Positions 47,425-60,671 of a stretch of 64,000 nucleotides of DNA are shown here, piece by piece. This stretch comes from Doris montereyensis (lineage: Eukaryota; Mollusca; Gastropoda; Nudibranchia; Dorididae). How positions within the stretch are numbered: the first letter of the stretch is position 1; the number at the start of each line of letters is the position of its first letter. The DNA is taken from the NCBI GenBank assembly GCA_037039925.1, contig JAXRKP010000377.1, positions 235,001-299,000 on the forward strand. Reading direction: 5' to 3'. The notes under the pieces are model-generated. The model made no database searches. It was given only the letters and a program-made list of their open reading frames with translations, and was not told where the DNA came from. Made by a program: the position numbers and the translations under genes.

Positions 47425-48020
47425 TTTTAAGACACGTGATTTCAACCTGCTATGGTCACCATTTTTTTAATCCATTTGATATTTGATGTCATTAAATCAG
47501 TTTTAATTCTTTAAGGAATGAATCTATATCATGCTTTTAATGTTATATTAATATGTAAAGGAATTAATATGACTGCAATGTAAATATACTCAAGTAAGAC
47601 AATATGAATTTTGCAAAGGAACGACTGATGGCGTAATCTTTTGAGAACGGTTTGTTTTCAATTTGCTGACCCTTAGATAGACTGAAAATGTGGGGTTTTG
47701 TTTCATCCCAAAGGAAAAAGTATTCTTTTTCATAGACACCCTTTGTACATTAATATCAATGTCTCCCTATCTCATTTCATGTTATATATTCTAATACACG
47801 TATTTCCATTTACAATCATATACACACATTCATTTATTGGGAAACTGCATTTTATATGTGACAACCTGAAGGGATTGTGAACGGTTCAGTAATCAGTGTG
47901 TGGGATTGCACATGTGTGTGTGTTCGTGTGTGGTTGAGCCAAGGGTTTAATTCAAAAAAGAATTTTGTCAGTGCAACTAGTTGATTAAAAAATTATTAAA
48001 AAAAAAAAATAATCATAATA

Positions 48021-48536
48021 CAGTGGAACCCGCTTAAGATCAGCACCTTGGGACCGTTAGAAATAGTTGATCACAAGCAGGGTTGATGTTAAGCGAGTCT
48101 AGAGTAGGCCTGCTAACAGACATAAACATGCAATGTTATTACATTGTAGCCCTATGAGGGTGTGGGCCTAGCCTATTATTGTAACAATATATTACATACA
48201 CCATCTCTTCCTAGTACTCAATACTCCATAGCCAATAATATGCTATATTACATGTATTATAAAAATGACAGGCCATATATAGGCATATGCCAGTCTACAT
48301 TCCTCTAGGCCATGCGTTGGATGTAAAATGCAATTTTAAAATCATTTTTTTATGATAGAGCTTCTTCAGGGCCATGTGATTTAGTTTTCAGAGTTGATTT
48401 TAAAAAGGTTCTAGTCTCCAATTAGTTGATGTAATCTGAGGTTGGTATACAAGGAATAAGGGGAAAAAGGGACCGGTGGCTGGAGCTGATAACAAGAATT
48501 GACGACAAATGACTTGATTTCTCCCTGGTTCCACTG
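48021..48536. mobile_element. Tc1/mariner-pogo type MITE
   Basis: Terminal inverted repeats CAGTGGAACC and GGTTCCACTG, each flanked by TA, bound a 516-bp non-coding element. TA duplication and a CAGT start are usual for Tc1/mariner-pogo transposons. It has no transposase and is non-autonomous. Confidence 0.75.
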
Positions 48537-50028
48537 TATATGTATCAATATCAGCACAGAATTAGGAAAAACAAATGTGGAGAAATATCAGTGTTCAGAT
48601 TGCCCATTTAAATGTTTGTTTTGTTTTGGGTTTGATTTTTTTCTCCGCAGGTGTGGGGGGTGTATAATTGCAAGCTAGTCATATTTATATTATACCAAAA
48701 TTGATCTATATTATTGCATATCATATGAATCTAGTCTTTTAACTTTGCAGTTGTTTTTTTTTACAAAAATGTCATTTCTCTGAATTTATGGTGGGTGGTT
48801 AGCAGACACTGCTTGTAGTGGTAGGTCATACTTCTTTCCTTCCCCTCTTGCACTTGCTGATTCCTCTTAGTTCATCCTGAGATCATTCCCTATGATGGAC
48901 AGGGTAAATGTCAATGAAACTAACAAATCTCTGAATTTATGATTAGGTTACTTTTGTCATTTTTAAAATAATTTTATTTGATATCCTTTTGAGAGGTTAT
49001 CACAATGTGAAATGCAAGCTCATGTCTTCATAGTTGCATCAATTGAGTGACTTTTTACTGGGTTGATCTTAGTTTTATATAAAACATCAAATTTTCATCC
49101 GAGAGGCTGGATACTGAAATCTCTATAGAATTGCAGTATACTGCACTTTGTTGATACTTATTCCAAGATAAATGAAATATACTTTATGAAATTACACCCA
49201 CATAATATTTGGTATACACCCATGCTCTTAGATGGTTGTGAAGTGGAGAAACTGGCAAAAAGGATATATGTGATGATAATAATGCTGAATGGACATCAAT
49301 CAAACAAACTTTGGTCCTACAAGATATCGATTTATGTGTACAAATGAAAAACATTGAATAAGAAAATCCATACTTTCAAGCTTAAAGTTGTAAGAGTGAA
49401 GTTTTACTGTTACCCTTACCTATAGTGACATATTTATCACTTTAATGTATACACTAAGACTTATTAAAGTGACTTGATTACTTATCAGTGTTATTATGTC
49501 ACCAGTCAAGTTTTGATACGGATATACGTATGGCTATATTGCCAGTGGCGTATGGATTAGTTTGTTGAGGTCCATGTTATCTAATATCAGGTTGATATCT
49601 ACAGAAACAAAAGATTGTTAATTTATTTACAAGATTTTAACATCAATTGTTTTACCTGATTCCACATAGATATATCTAACCATGCCATGGTCAACAGTGC
49701 AATTTTCATACAGCCCTAAGTTAAGAATACAGATTACCAAACATCAGTATGCTACATCATGAGATAATCAAATAATGATAACAGTGTTGTGATATCCAGT
49801 GAACCTGCTTTAAGGCTAAAGCAAGAGCTGGCGATTGAAATTCAAATCAAAATATCAGAATGTAACTGCTTGTGTTGTTTTAAAAAGTCTTTTTCTTAAT
49901 CTTTCAAGTAGACAGACAAAGCTTTCTGATTGTTTAAACTTTCTTCAGTAAGTATTTTGATTTTTTTTCATGCCTATACATCTATCCAGAGCTTTAACAC
50001 AATGTTTTGTTTTTGTTTATTTTGTGGT

Positions 50029-50047
50029 GGGGGGGGGGGGGGGGGGG
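50029..50047. repeat. G19 homopolymer
   Basis: Nineteen consecutive G on the plus strand in AT-rich surroundings. A potential G-quadruplex and a likely spot for length error. Confidence 0.9.
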
Positions 50048-52654
50048 AAAGAATTATCTTGTTGATCTTCAAGCGTAATTATTTAAACTTTGGGAAACAA
50101 AAGGGTGCCATATACAGTCAATCTTTATCTAAAGGTGGTATATATACATTATATAACATGTATGTGTGTATGTGTTCATATATAATATACGTGTATACAT
50201 TTGTAATAATTGAATGAAGGCTATGTTTATCTGTAATTGTTTGTAAACTTTATTAAGAGGTTGTGTCACATGATGGTAACAAAACATTACGTGTGGCAGA
50301 GACATCCGCTTCTTTCAAATGTGTTTTTTTTGTGTGTGCATGATTTATGGTATGGTGACACAAAATTTATGTATATTAGTATAAATTTGATGTAAACCAT
50401 ACTGTGATTACCTCCTTTTGGAGAGAATATCCTGCTTCCCAATGTGTTACTACTGTTTCATTTTTACGTGGGTGTTTAACAGAATAAAACACATATATTA
50501 GCATTACAGAGGCATAGTGATTGGGACATATATAAGATTGACCTCATTTGTTTATTGCTTCTCTCCTGTCTCATGAAATAGACTCATGTAAGCCTGTTCA
50601 TTTAGCGCTAAGACAAGGCAAAACAAACAATAAGTTTTACACAAGAATCCACTCCTTTTTCATATCAGATGCAACTATTTATATTTACAGAAGAGATAAT
50701 GTCAAACGTTCTTTGATGGCCCTACTGACATTGTTGACTAAAAACTCACTGTGCCAATACTGTAAAGGATGAGATTACAATTTAGTTTATATGGATTCAA
50801 ACAGAATATAGACTACTATAACTTGTTGAAACTTAGCCACAGATACTAATTCTTGGCTTTTGAAGTTATGACGAAAGGAAACAATTTTGTGAGATCAGAG
50901 ACTGGACAGATAAGAATTAAAAATGAGAGTATGGAGCAGAGAATGGCACATAAGACTCAACTACACATGCTTCTGGCCAACATTTAAATAGTCAGTGTCA
51001 AGATGAAGAAAAAGTCTTTACAAATATCAAGTTATAAAATAACGTATTTGAAATGAAAATGAGTAAATAAAATACAGTATAAAGATGAATGCAGGAGCAA
51101 ATGTTTTAGAAATTTAGACCAGCCTTTATTAAAATCTAAAAAAAATAAAAGGCTTCCATGTACAGCCGAAGGTTTCTATAAATACTATTCCCGGTATGTT
51201 ACTGTTGTTGTAAGTGCTCTATGGTTAACATTTTCAGCAATCCATACCGAAACTTCACATTTTAAGGCAACATTTTAATGACAGATACCTTTTTTTGTTT
51301 GTTTCGGTTTTTTGTGTTTTTTTAAAAACAATTCACAGCAAAGAGAAAACAAGACAGATGAAAACTACTTGCTAATGATAGAGCATCAATGGTTTATGTT
51401 TAAGACATAAAACGAATTCGAATATGCTATACAAAGTCAACATCAGTTGGGCATTCATGACGTCATATTTGTACCTTCAGACAAGGTGCCTTACAGTTTT
51501 CTTGATTTGATGTAGGTTTGAATCCTGATCATAACTACAGTACTGTGTTCAGATCTTTGTAGTTTTCTTTTTGAAAATATTAGTAGTTCTTGTGCACGTG
51601 TGTGACAGAATTACAACAAGAACATTTAATGGAATGTATAGTATCTAAATAGATCTATGTATCATAAATTCCAAAAGATAAATATTGGTACTTGTATAAT
51701 ATGCATCTTTTTTCTCAGGATCTGTCATCTAAAAACGAAATGAACCACATTCACTCCAAATTGTGTAAATGATAATATGCTTGAAATGCTGTCTTGTTAA
51801 GGGGAAGTCATTTTCACAGAAAGTTACATACACATAATGACACACGTACATAAATAGCAATGACACATTTTGTAGCATGTGGAGATGCCCTTGCTACGAT
51901 TTTGATTGTACTTCAGTTTTCTATCAATAAACTTTAGAGATTTAGCCAGTTTTGTGTGTCTTAATATTGTACTGAATATTTAAGTCGATGTCCAAAAATG
52001 GAAAATTTCAGAACGTTGAAGACAATCCAGAAGCTTCGATATGATACAAGACAATACTACATAAATTTAAACTAATGCTGATTTTTCTAGACATAAAAGG
52101 AATCGATACTAAGGCACCAAAACGATTAAGTCACAAACACGGTAGGGCTCAGCACACATCAAGATTGATTACGTCATGGGTTTTGACTAACTACGGGAAA
52201 TCCCCTTCAGATATACAAGTAACTCCGTTACACCACTCCCTCCTTAAAACAGTTATTTACCAAAGAACTGTTGCATGCACCCGATAGAATATAGCATTAC
52301 ATAAACAGCAAACACTCGTTCGCATTCAACTATTATTCTTACATAGGATACATGAGCCCAATACTTGACATCTCAAATCGCAATAACAAGGTATGTGAAC
52401 CCATATATAGAGAGAGTTCTTCAAATCATGAAATGTGGCATACAATAAAGTACTTAGTATTTCAAGTATTCAACACACCCAATACGTGCATATAAAGCAC
52501 AACCTTGTAACTATATTATACACCAGCAATAGAATATTTCAAACCATGAAATCATATCAAAAGCTGCGAAATCTGAAAGTCTCAAATAATAAACACACGC
52601 TAATGGTTTCATCCAACTTATTGTCACATAATGAAACCTTACACAATAGTGTTA

Positions 52655-53013
52655 TTCTTTCTTTCTTTATCAGTTTCCATTCTACCTTTTGGAGTATGGG
52701 TTCAGATGCCCGAGATGATCTTGCTCCAGGATACCCTGTCCTGGCATTTTATGTTTCCTTCCAAAAAAGTTAAATTTCTATGCTTCAATGCCTCTTTTAG
52801 ATCTTCTTCTCACTTTCTCCGAGGTTTGCCTTTTGGTCTTTTACGTTGGGCTTTAGCACTGTATACTGATTTAGCTGTTCTATTGTCATTCATTCTGTTT
52901 ACATGCCCAAACCATCTCAATTGATTTGCTTCTATCTTAGTTTTTATGCCATCTGCTTTGGTTTGATCTCTTATTGTTGTGTTTCTGATTTTGTCTCTTT
53001 TAGTTTTCCTATT
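52655..53013 (-). mobile_element. LINE family A, copy 5 (strongly 5' truncated)
   Basis: The minus strand matches the RT tail and 3' end: AAACCAAAGCAGATGGCA, AATTGAGATGGTTTGGGC, then the family tail ATGGAAACTGATAAAG. Only about 360 bases remain. Confidence 0.9.
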
Positions 53014-53458
53014 TTATATTATTGCTTATTGAAGCCCTTACTCGGCATATCATTGGATCATTTCATTTTACTGACAAGTGGTAGAGTATTCATGTTTATT
53101 TGTGTTGATGCGTTCGTAAACAAGGTTAATGAATACATGAATTATTTCTAATTAATAATGAAATAACCATAATAATATCTAGCTGTCTTTGTGAACTTAA
53201 ATCCAAGACAACAGCTTTAAGTCTAAAACGGAAAAAAAAGCTTATAAGCATATGTCTATAACTATATGATATTCGGAGTTCCAACATTTCGAGCTTATCG
53301 ATGTTTCCCATTGATTGTCTACACAATCCCGAATCGTTCTTTTATAACTGTGCTGACGTCCACTTCCTGGATGTCCTAATCGGCCCATTGGTCGTATTAT
53401 AAAAATGATAATGATATGCAAGTGCATGTGTGTAGGAGAAAAGAATAGAGACACTAGT

Positions 53459-53485
53459 GCCACACACACACACACACACACACAC
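53459..53485. repeat. (CA)n microsatellite
   Basis: Thirteen CA units about 25 bases before the acceptor of the cadherin-like exon. Confidence 0.95.
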
Positions 53486-53510
53486 TATTGGTTTCACTTG
53501 AATGCCACAG

Positions 53511-53633
53511 GATGCAGCAACTGGTAGTGAACTGGTCGACTTGATGGATTACGTGGAGGATGAAGACGTTGTCGACACAGTTGCCCGCAATGACGTCGAG
53601 AGATTTCAACTCGTGCCATACTTTGGCCAGGAG
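53511..53633 (+). CDS. Cadherin-like gene, exon (upstream)
   Basis: An open 41-codon block between AATGCCACAG and GTAATC: DAATGSELVDLMDYVEDE, DVVDTVARNDVERFQLVPYF, GQE. It has far higher GC and codon regularity than its flanks. The acidic VEDED and the FxLxP ending before a following strand fit the start of an extracellular cadherin repeat, and the next exon on the same strand is clearly cadherin-like. The assignment of this exon alone is weak. The gene must begin upstream of it, possibly within the window, and end outside. Confidence 0.55.
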
Positions 53634-53782
53634 GTAATCATCTTTATATTTGTCGTCGTCGTTTTCATCGTTCGTCTTTCATAACTACAATACACAAATG
53701 TATCGCTCTACCATCATCAACATTCAAATGCGCATCGTCACCTTCCTCACCATCACCATCGATTCACTAGCATTCACATAAA

Positions 53783-54085
53783 AAGTTCCTTCAAGACCCT
53801 TAAAGTCCATACAACCGGAGCTTATCCCGGTTTCGATAGAGTGAAGCGGAACAGGCGATAATATTAATAATCACCTCCTGAACAGGACGCTAGTCTGTCG
53901 CAAAATTGTACTCCCAGGTTGTTGTTGGTAGCCATTTAATGCCCATGGGTCGAGTGGGGGTAATGCGTGTTAAGTGTCTTTCCCAGAGGAACACAACGTC
54001 GAACCTACCATTGCTAGGATTCAAACCTGGGATCTCATGATACCAAATCTGGCAACTTAACCGCTGGGCCACCGACGCCACCACA
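53783..54085 (-). mobile_element. tRNA-derived SINE in cadherin intron, copy 1
   Basis: Reverse complement of the 46427 SINE. The tail AAAGTTCCTTCAAGACCCTT is at the left, CGCTAGTCTGTCGC and GCGTGTTAAGTGTCTTTCCC are in the middle, and the tRNA-like head TTAACCGCTGGGCCACCGAC is at the right. Confidence 0.85.
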
Positions 54086-54607
54086 CACGAAAACGAATTC
54101 AAAATATTACTTGTTTTTCTTCAATATGAATACATGTCATTGTAATGCCAATTGCTTTTACAACATCACATCGTTCTACGTGTAAATTTGATAGCAGTCA
54201 TGTTGTCAAGTACTGATGTACATCAAAGACTGCAGTAAAAGCAGGCTCAAGACTGTGAAAACAATGCGACTCTCCGCGCAATGAAGCTCACCAATCTCGC
54301 CTTGGTAAACAAAGATGGCTTCGGTTGAGCACGTGTGAATCCTCAAGCACTTCTATTACTACTATTAGATCACATTATTCACCTACACACTGGCGCTGCC
54401 TATTCACTGCTGTCAGATTGGTATTCACTGCTGAGTGAAACGTGGTGACAAAAGTGAACACGACCTTTTCATTCGTTCTGAAAGTTAATGTTCTCTACTT
54501 GCAGTGAAAAGATGACAATTTTGTGGTTCAATGAGTGCACAATCAGATTAGGACTTTAATGCAGTTTCAGTCAGCAAATAAATAGATAAAGGACAACAAA
54601 ATTACGT

Positions 54608-55290
54608 CTAAGTGAAGAGTAAAGTTCCTCCAAGGCAAATGAAAGTAAGTTCCTCTAAAAATGAAGAGTAAAGTTCCTCTAAGGCAAGTGAAGAGTAAAG
54701 TTCCTCTAAGGCAAATGAAGAGTAAATAAGGCAAATGAAGACTTACTCTAAAGCAAGTGAAGAGTAAAGTTCATCTAAGGCAAATGAAGAGTAAAGTTCC
54801 TCTCTAAGGCAAATGAAGAGTAAAGTTACCTCAAATGAAGAGTAAAGTTACTCTAAAGCAAGTGAAAGTAAAGTTTATCTAAGGCAAATGAAGAGTAAAG
54901 TTCCTCTAAGGCAAATGAAGAGTAAAGTTCCTCTAAAGCAAGTGAAGAGTAAAGTTCATCTAAAGTAAAGTTCCTCCAAGGCAAATGAAGAGTAAAGTTC
55001 CTCTAAGGCAAATGAAGAGTAAAGTTCCTCTAAGTAGTCTAAGGCAAATGAAGAGTAAAGTTCCTCCAAGGCAAATGAAGAGTAAAGTTCCTCTAAGGCA
55101 AACGAAGAGTAAAGTTCCTCTAAGGCAAACGAAGAGTAAAGTTCCTCAAGGCAAATGAAGAGAGTTCATCTAAGGCAAATGAAGAGTAAAGTTCCTCCAA
55201 GGCAAATGAAGAGTAAAGTTCCTCTAAGGCAAAAGTAAAGTTCCTCTAAGGCAAATGAAGAGTAAAGTTCATCTAAGGCAAATGAAGAGT
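54608..55290. repeat. 27-bp minisatellite (about 25 units)
   Basis: Units read GAGTAAAGTTCCTCTAAGGCAAAT with GA, many complete and some truncated. It abuts a SINE (55291 onward) whose tail in this orientation begins AAAGTTCCTTCAAGG, nearly identical to the repeat core. Confidence 0.95.
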
Positions 55291-55577
55291 AAAGTTCCTT
55301 CAAGGTCGCTATGACCCTAACAGCCTGGAGTTTATCTCGGTTTCTAAAACAGGAAGCGGGGACAGGCGATAGTTAATCGAATCCTCGATAGGACGCTAGT
55401 CTGTCGCTGGTTTTTACTCCCCAGCTGATGGTCGTACTCATTGACACTTGGGTCAAATGGGAAAATACGTGTTAAATACATCTACCGAAGGGCACAACGT
55501 CGGACCTAGCATTGCCTGGATTTGAACCCACGACTTCACGATCTTAAATCCGGCAGTCTAACCACCGAGGCCACTAA
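55280..55577 (-). mobile_element. tRNA-derived SINE in cadherin intron, copy 2
   Basis: AAAGTTCCTTCAAGGTCGCT, GGACGCTAGTCTGTCGC, GGGCACAACGTCGGACC and the head TCTAACCACCGAGGCCACT align with the family in minus orientation. The tail merges into the 27-bp minisatellite. Confidence 0.85.
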
Positions 55578-56870
<1,293 letters not shown>

Positions 56871-58144
56871 GTGAGTATCCTGGCATATGCTTTTACTGGA
56901 ACGCTAAGTGGTGATATCCCTCTTTAGTTTGAGCATGCCATAGCTGGTTCCCTTTTTCCAGTCGTCTGGCACCTGTTTGGACTTCCATGCTTGTTGGCAT
57001 ATTGCATGTAGCAGTTTGTCTGCCTCTTTCCCTTGGTTTTTAACCATATCTGGATAAACTTGATCTGTTCCTGAGGCTTTTCCTTATTTCACTTTTCTTA
57101 CATCTGTTTGGATTTCTTGCAATGATATTATTATATCTACATCTTCAGCTGTATCCTCTGGATTACTTCTTACTCTTCGTAATTGAACTTTACTCATTGT
57201 TTCATACATTCTGGAGGGATTATGTAAATGTTGAAAATGCTTTCTCTATGTCTCCATGATTTCGCTGTCTTCTTTCATTATTTCTCCATTGGCATTTTTA
57301 ATTTGTCGTATTGGGCAGGCTTTGGTCTTTCTCATGCTCTTCATTGCCCCCCCCCCCAGAATAGCTTTTGATTTCCTTGATAGCTTTCTTGAAGTCTTTG
57401 TCCAAACTCTTCCCATTGTCCCTGTTTTGCTTTCCTAACTTCCTCTGTGGCGATAGTTCTTTTATTCACGTAATCTATCCTATCCTCTGGTCTCTTTGTT
57501 TGCAAGTATTTTTTCCAGGCATCCTTGTTTTCTTTGATCTTAGTCTTGACATTCTCATTCCACCATGCCGTTCTTTTCCCATTTCCTTTAATTTGTTTCC
57601 TCCCACAGACGTCTTTAGAACAACTGAGAAGTGTATCTTTAAACATTCGCCACTTTTCTTCTATTGTGCTATCATTCAGATCCATCTGCCTTTCACTGAT
57701 AAACCGTTTTATCCTAAATTGGTATATCTGGTTTATTTGGTTTTCTATTTTGAGTTTAGTAGTTTTCTTTTCTTTCTTTTTCTGTTTCTTTTCCTCCGTC
57801 AGTAATCTCATTTTGGCAATCACTAGGTGATGATCACTTAATATTTCAGCTCCTCTGTTTACTCTTGCATCCGATGAACTGTAAAAAAGGGAGCTGCTAA
57901 CTATTATGTAGTCTGTCATTGACATTTCACTCCTGTCATCATTTACTCTTGTGTATTTGTGGATATCTTTATGAGGAAAAAGGTGTTGGCTATTTTCATT
58001 TTGTTCTTGGGGCAAAAATCTATTAGTCTTTCTCCATTTGGATAAGTTGTTGTCTTTACTTCTTTACCTATTGCTCCTCCTGACGTTTCTATATTGTTGT
58101 CTACTACAGCGTTTAAATCTCATAAAACCATTAGTTCTTGTTTG

Positions 58145-59212
58145 GGGTACTGAATAATGAGATCATTACTGTTACCACCTTGTTGGTTTTCCATGGATGA
58201 ATTTTCCTCACTTGTGCGAGAGCTTTTTTTGTCATATTCGGTCTCACTGTCTGACGTGATAGATGTGTCAGAAATGTGTTGATCTATCTTCTTCTCGGTG
58301 TGTTTCGTATCTGTCGCTGTGTCGTTTAGGTTGTTTGATTCACTGATTGTATTTCCGACCATAGACGTGTCGTCAAGGGGCGATGTTACGGTTGACACGC
58401 TGAATAAATGGATAACACTGTTGTTGCTCTGGATTGAATCCGTATTGTTGTTGTTTGTTTGTTGAATGTCAGCACGTCCATTTTCTTTGTTTCCAATAAA
58501 ATCCGTGCTCGTAGATGTGTCGTCAAGGAGCGATGTTACGGCTGACACGCTGAATAAATGGATAGCACTGTCGTTACTCTGGATTAAGGCCTTGTTGTTG
58601 TTGTTTGTTTGTTGAATGTCAGCACTTCGAATTTTTTTATTTTCAATAAAGTCCATGTTCGTAGATGTTGTTGCTGTCTTAGTTGCTACTCTTGTATGGT
58701 GTTGTTGTTTTCTAAAGTTGTCTTGTCTTACTTGGCTCGGCGACTTCCGTCTGAAGCTGGCAGGAGTTGAATGGTGACCCGTTGACACACTCATGTCGGC
58801 CATCTCCATGCTATCAAATCGAAGGACGAGTGAGGGTAGTGCGCTCTTTATTTCCAGCTACTTTGAAGGAGGAGAGGTGAGATTCCTCTAAAATGCTGTT
58901 GATGAGACATTCCAGCATCGTCGGAAGTCCGCTAACTGGCATATTGGTGTCGTTCAACCACAAAATAAACTTCAAATCATAAAAAGGGCGAGAGCTCACG
59001 AACCCACGTCTGTCCTGCTCGGTATCCAAACCGGAAGTCCTATTATTGAGTATTGCGTTACACATCAAAGGATAAGAAACTCCATTGTCAAAAACAGCGA
59101 AAACAACAGCCCATATGCAAAAATGCGTCAACGACATCTGCTCAATTGGCAAGACCAGACGATCTGGATTATGGAGGACTGCGACTATGGAGACCACGTG
59201 TACAATATTCAA
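58145..59212 (-). pseudogene. Unrecognised ORF of the inserted unit
   Basis: Two minus-strand frames join by one base shift near 58820. The first part reads RPFYDLKFILWLNDTNMPVS, GLPTMLECLINSILEESHL, SSFKVAGNKE. The second continues VLRFDSMEMADMSVSTGHHS, TPASFRRKSPSQVRQDNFRK, then a serine/asparagine/threonine-rich stretch. Two 50-residue units are duplicated (SADIQQTNNNN, SAIHLFSVSAVTSLLDD and RADIQQTNNNN, SVIHLFSVSTVTSPLDD). The basic RRKSPSQVRxD motif followed by low complexity is reminiscent of uncharacterised invertebrate or ORF1-like proteins, but I do not recognise a domain. The natural C-terminus is cut off at the insertion edge (58145). Confidence 0.45.
58371..58667. repeat. 150-bp in-frame tandem duplication in the ORF
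   Basis: The unit starting CGTCAAGGGGCGATGTTACG at 58371 recurs at 58521 with about 10-15% difference. 150 bases equals 50 codons, so the reading frame is kept. Confidence 0.9.
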
Positions 59213-59605
59213 ACATTGCTACCCCATCTTAAAAGCTTGATCTTCAAAACATTGTGTCTATAATCTATAGAAAGCAAGACAGAGACGAAACAAGTTCTGG
59301 AACCCATGACTTGTATAGCCAATAATATGCATATCTTTTCATGTTAACATTTTCTTAATAATGTTTTGTAATTCTCAGATAATTATCAATTTGCCATGGT
59401 TTGATTGCTGATTCCTCACTTGGATGTCATTGCTGTTTGCCCTTTATTTGCATATTTGTGAATGTATTCATTCAAAGCAAGTTCGACTTTGATAGAGATG
59501 CATTGATGATGTTTCAAGAATTATTGTATCTATTTTCACCTTAAATACTTGAATATCTGAAATAATGCCTTCACTTGATGTTTTGATGAAATTTCAATAA
59601 AATGT

Positions 59606-59607
<2 letters not shown>

Positions 59608-59653
<46 letters not shown>
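59608..59653. repeat. (CA)n tail of the inserted unit
   Basis: About 23 CA units directly after AATAAAATGTAG and directly before the right-hand 12-bp target duplication. Confidence 0.95.
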
Positions 59654-59655
<2 letters not shown>

Positions 59656-60219
59656 GTTCTTGTTTGTGGTTAAGATTCTCTGCAGTTGTAAATCGTTTTC
59701 GAAGATATTTTTTCTTCTTTAGTGGCGTCTTCGTTCGGTCCATAAGCTATTCATAATTTAATTTCTTTTCCTTTTGGTTTAATATTTACCTCTAATAGCC
59801 GTGGGCTTATAAATTTCCAACTTTCTAGTAGCTTTTCATGCCTTTTTCGCATGAGGAGGCCTACTCCTGCTTTAACTCTATCTTTGATATCTACTCCTGA
59901 GAAGATTAAAATATGATTTGGTCCTACATTTTCTATTCCTTGTCTTTTTTCTTTGATTTTGTAATGGCTAAAATATCTACTTTGAATTTTTCCATTTCTT
60001 CAACTTATTCTAACTCTTTTTCATTTATTGCCCTAACATTCCATGTTCCAAAAATCACAGTCCGTGTTCGTTTCCATTTTCGTCGTTGAAAGGTCAAGCC
60101 GGGTATACTACATTTATTCCTCTGCATCATTTTGGTTTTGGATAAGCAGGGGATTAGCCCAGTGTACCCTAGGTAGATGGTGGGGCTGCCACCTTGAGGC
60201 CGCCTACCAGGCCTTGTCA

Positions 60220-60418
60220 TTTTCTGTCAGCGTTAACTCCCTCAGCGTTTGGTCATTCAAGACTAGCCTGCAGGGCAGCATGTTGGTATTTTCTGTCAGG
60301 GTTAATTCCCTTAGCCTTTGGTCAGTCAAGACCGACCTGTAAGGCAGCAGGTTGTTTTTTTGTCAGAGTTAACTCCCTTAGCCTTTGGTCAGCCAAGACC
60401 GACCTGCAAGGTAGCAGG
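60220..60418 (-). repeat. LINE A 5'-leader monomers, 3 copies
   Basis: Three units of about 66 bases, each containing CTAAGGGAGTTAACTCTG-type sequence and a GCAGG-type start, in the leader of copy 6. Confidence 0.9.
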
Positions 60419-60558
60419 AGACTCGTGGAGGGCGGGATCATCTACTCCCCGTACAAGTGTTTACCTGTCCACTGCCCGTGTCTTTTTATCTCATGCATTT
60501 AATTAATGATAAAAGTTTACTTATTTTGTATTTTGTCTTGTTTTTCTTTACTCTGCAG

Positions 60559-60671
60559 GTTCCCCATCGGGTTATGACAAATTCGTTTCTATTGATTCGC
60601 AAACTGGTCAGGTGTCCTTGAAAAAACCTCTTTCGAATATCACCATCAGCCATTTGACGCTCGTCATTGGG
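60559..60671 (+). CDS. Cadherin-like gene, exon (downstream)
   Basis: Between CTCTGCAG and GTAAAT: SPSGYDKFVSIDSQTGQVSL, KKPLSNITISHLTLVIG. The pattern F-x-ID-x-x-TG-x-V-x-L followed by a hydrophobic strand ending in V-x-G is the classic middle of a cadherin repeat, an extracellular calcium-dependent adhesion module. The exon starts two bases into its reading frame, while 53633 ends on a full codon, so an unseen exon or a base error lies between. It sits between two head-to-head LINE A copies. Confidence 0.7.

Larger units (their letters stand above)
47425..52654. other. ANKRD40 3' flank
   Basis: AT-rich, with no supported exon. It probably starts with the ANKRD40 3' UTR and contains the MITE at 48021-48536 and a G19 tract at 50029-50047. 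Confidence 0.5.
58133..59666. mobile_element. 1.5-kb inserted unit with 12-bp target duplication, unknown type
   Basis: AGTTCTTGTTTG occurs at 58133-58144 and 59655-59666 and only once in the uninterrupted LINE, so 58145-59654 (1510 bp) is an insertion. On the plus strand it ends with AATAAA (59596-59601) and a (CA)n tail, as in target-primed retroposition. There are no terminal inverted repeats. Its long ORF lies on the minus strand. Confidence 0.75.
56875..60478 (-). mobile_element. LINE family A, copy 6, 3' part missing, split by a 1.5-kb insert
   Basis: Minus strand 60478 to 59667 holds the leader (three monomers) and the start of the endonuclease (VIFGTWNVRAINEKELE near 60060). 58144 to 56875 holds the rest of the endonuclease (HKYTRVNDDRSEMSMTDYII, RGAEILSDHHLVIAKMRL), the linker (WWNENVKTKIKENK) and the first RT motifs, ending before the FADD box at the (GA)n tract. 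LINEs usually lose 5' ends, so this 3' loss needs a later deletion. The middle is interrupted by 58145-59654. Confidence 0.9.
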
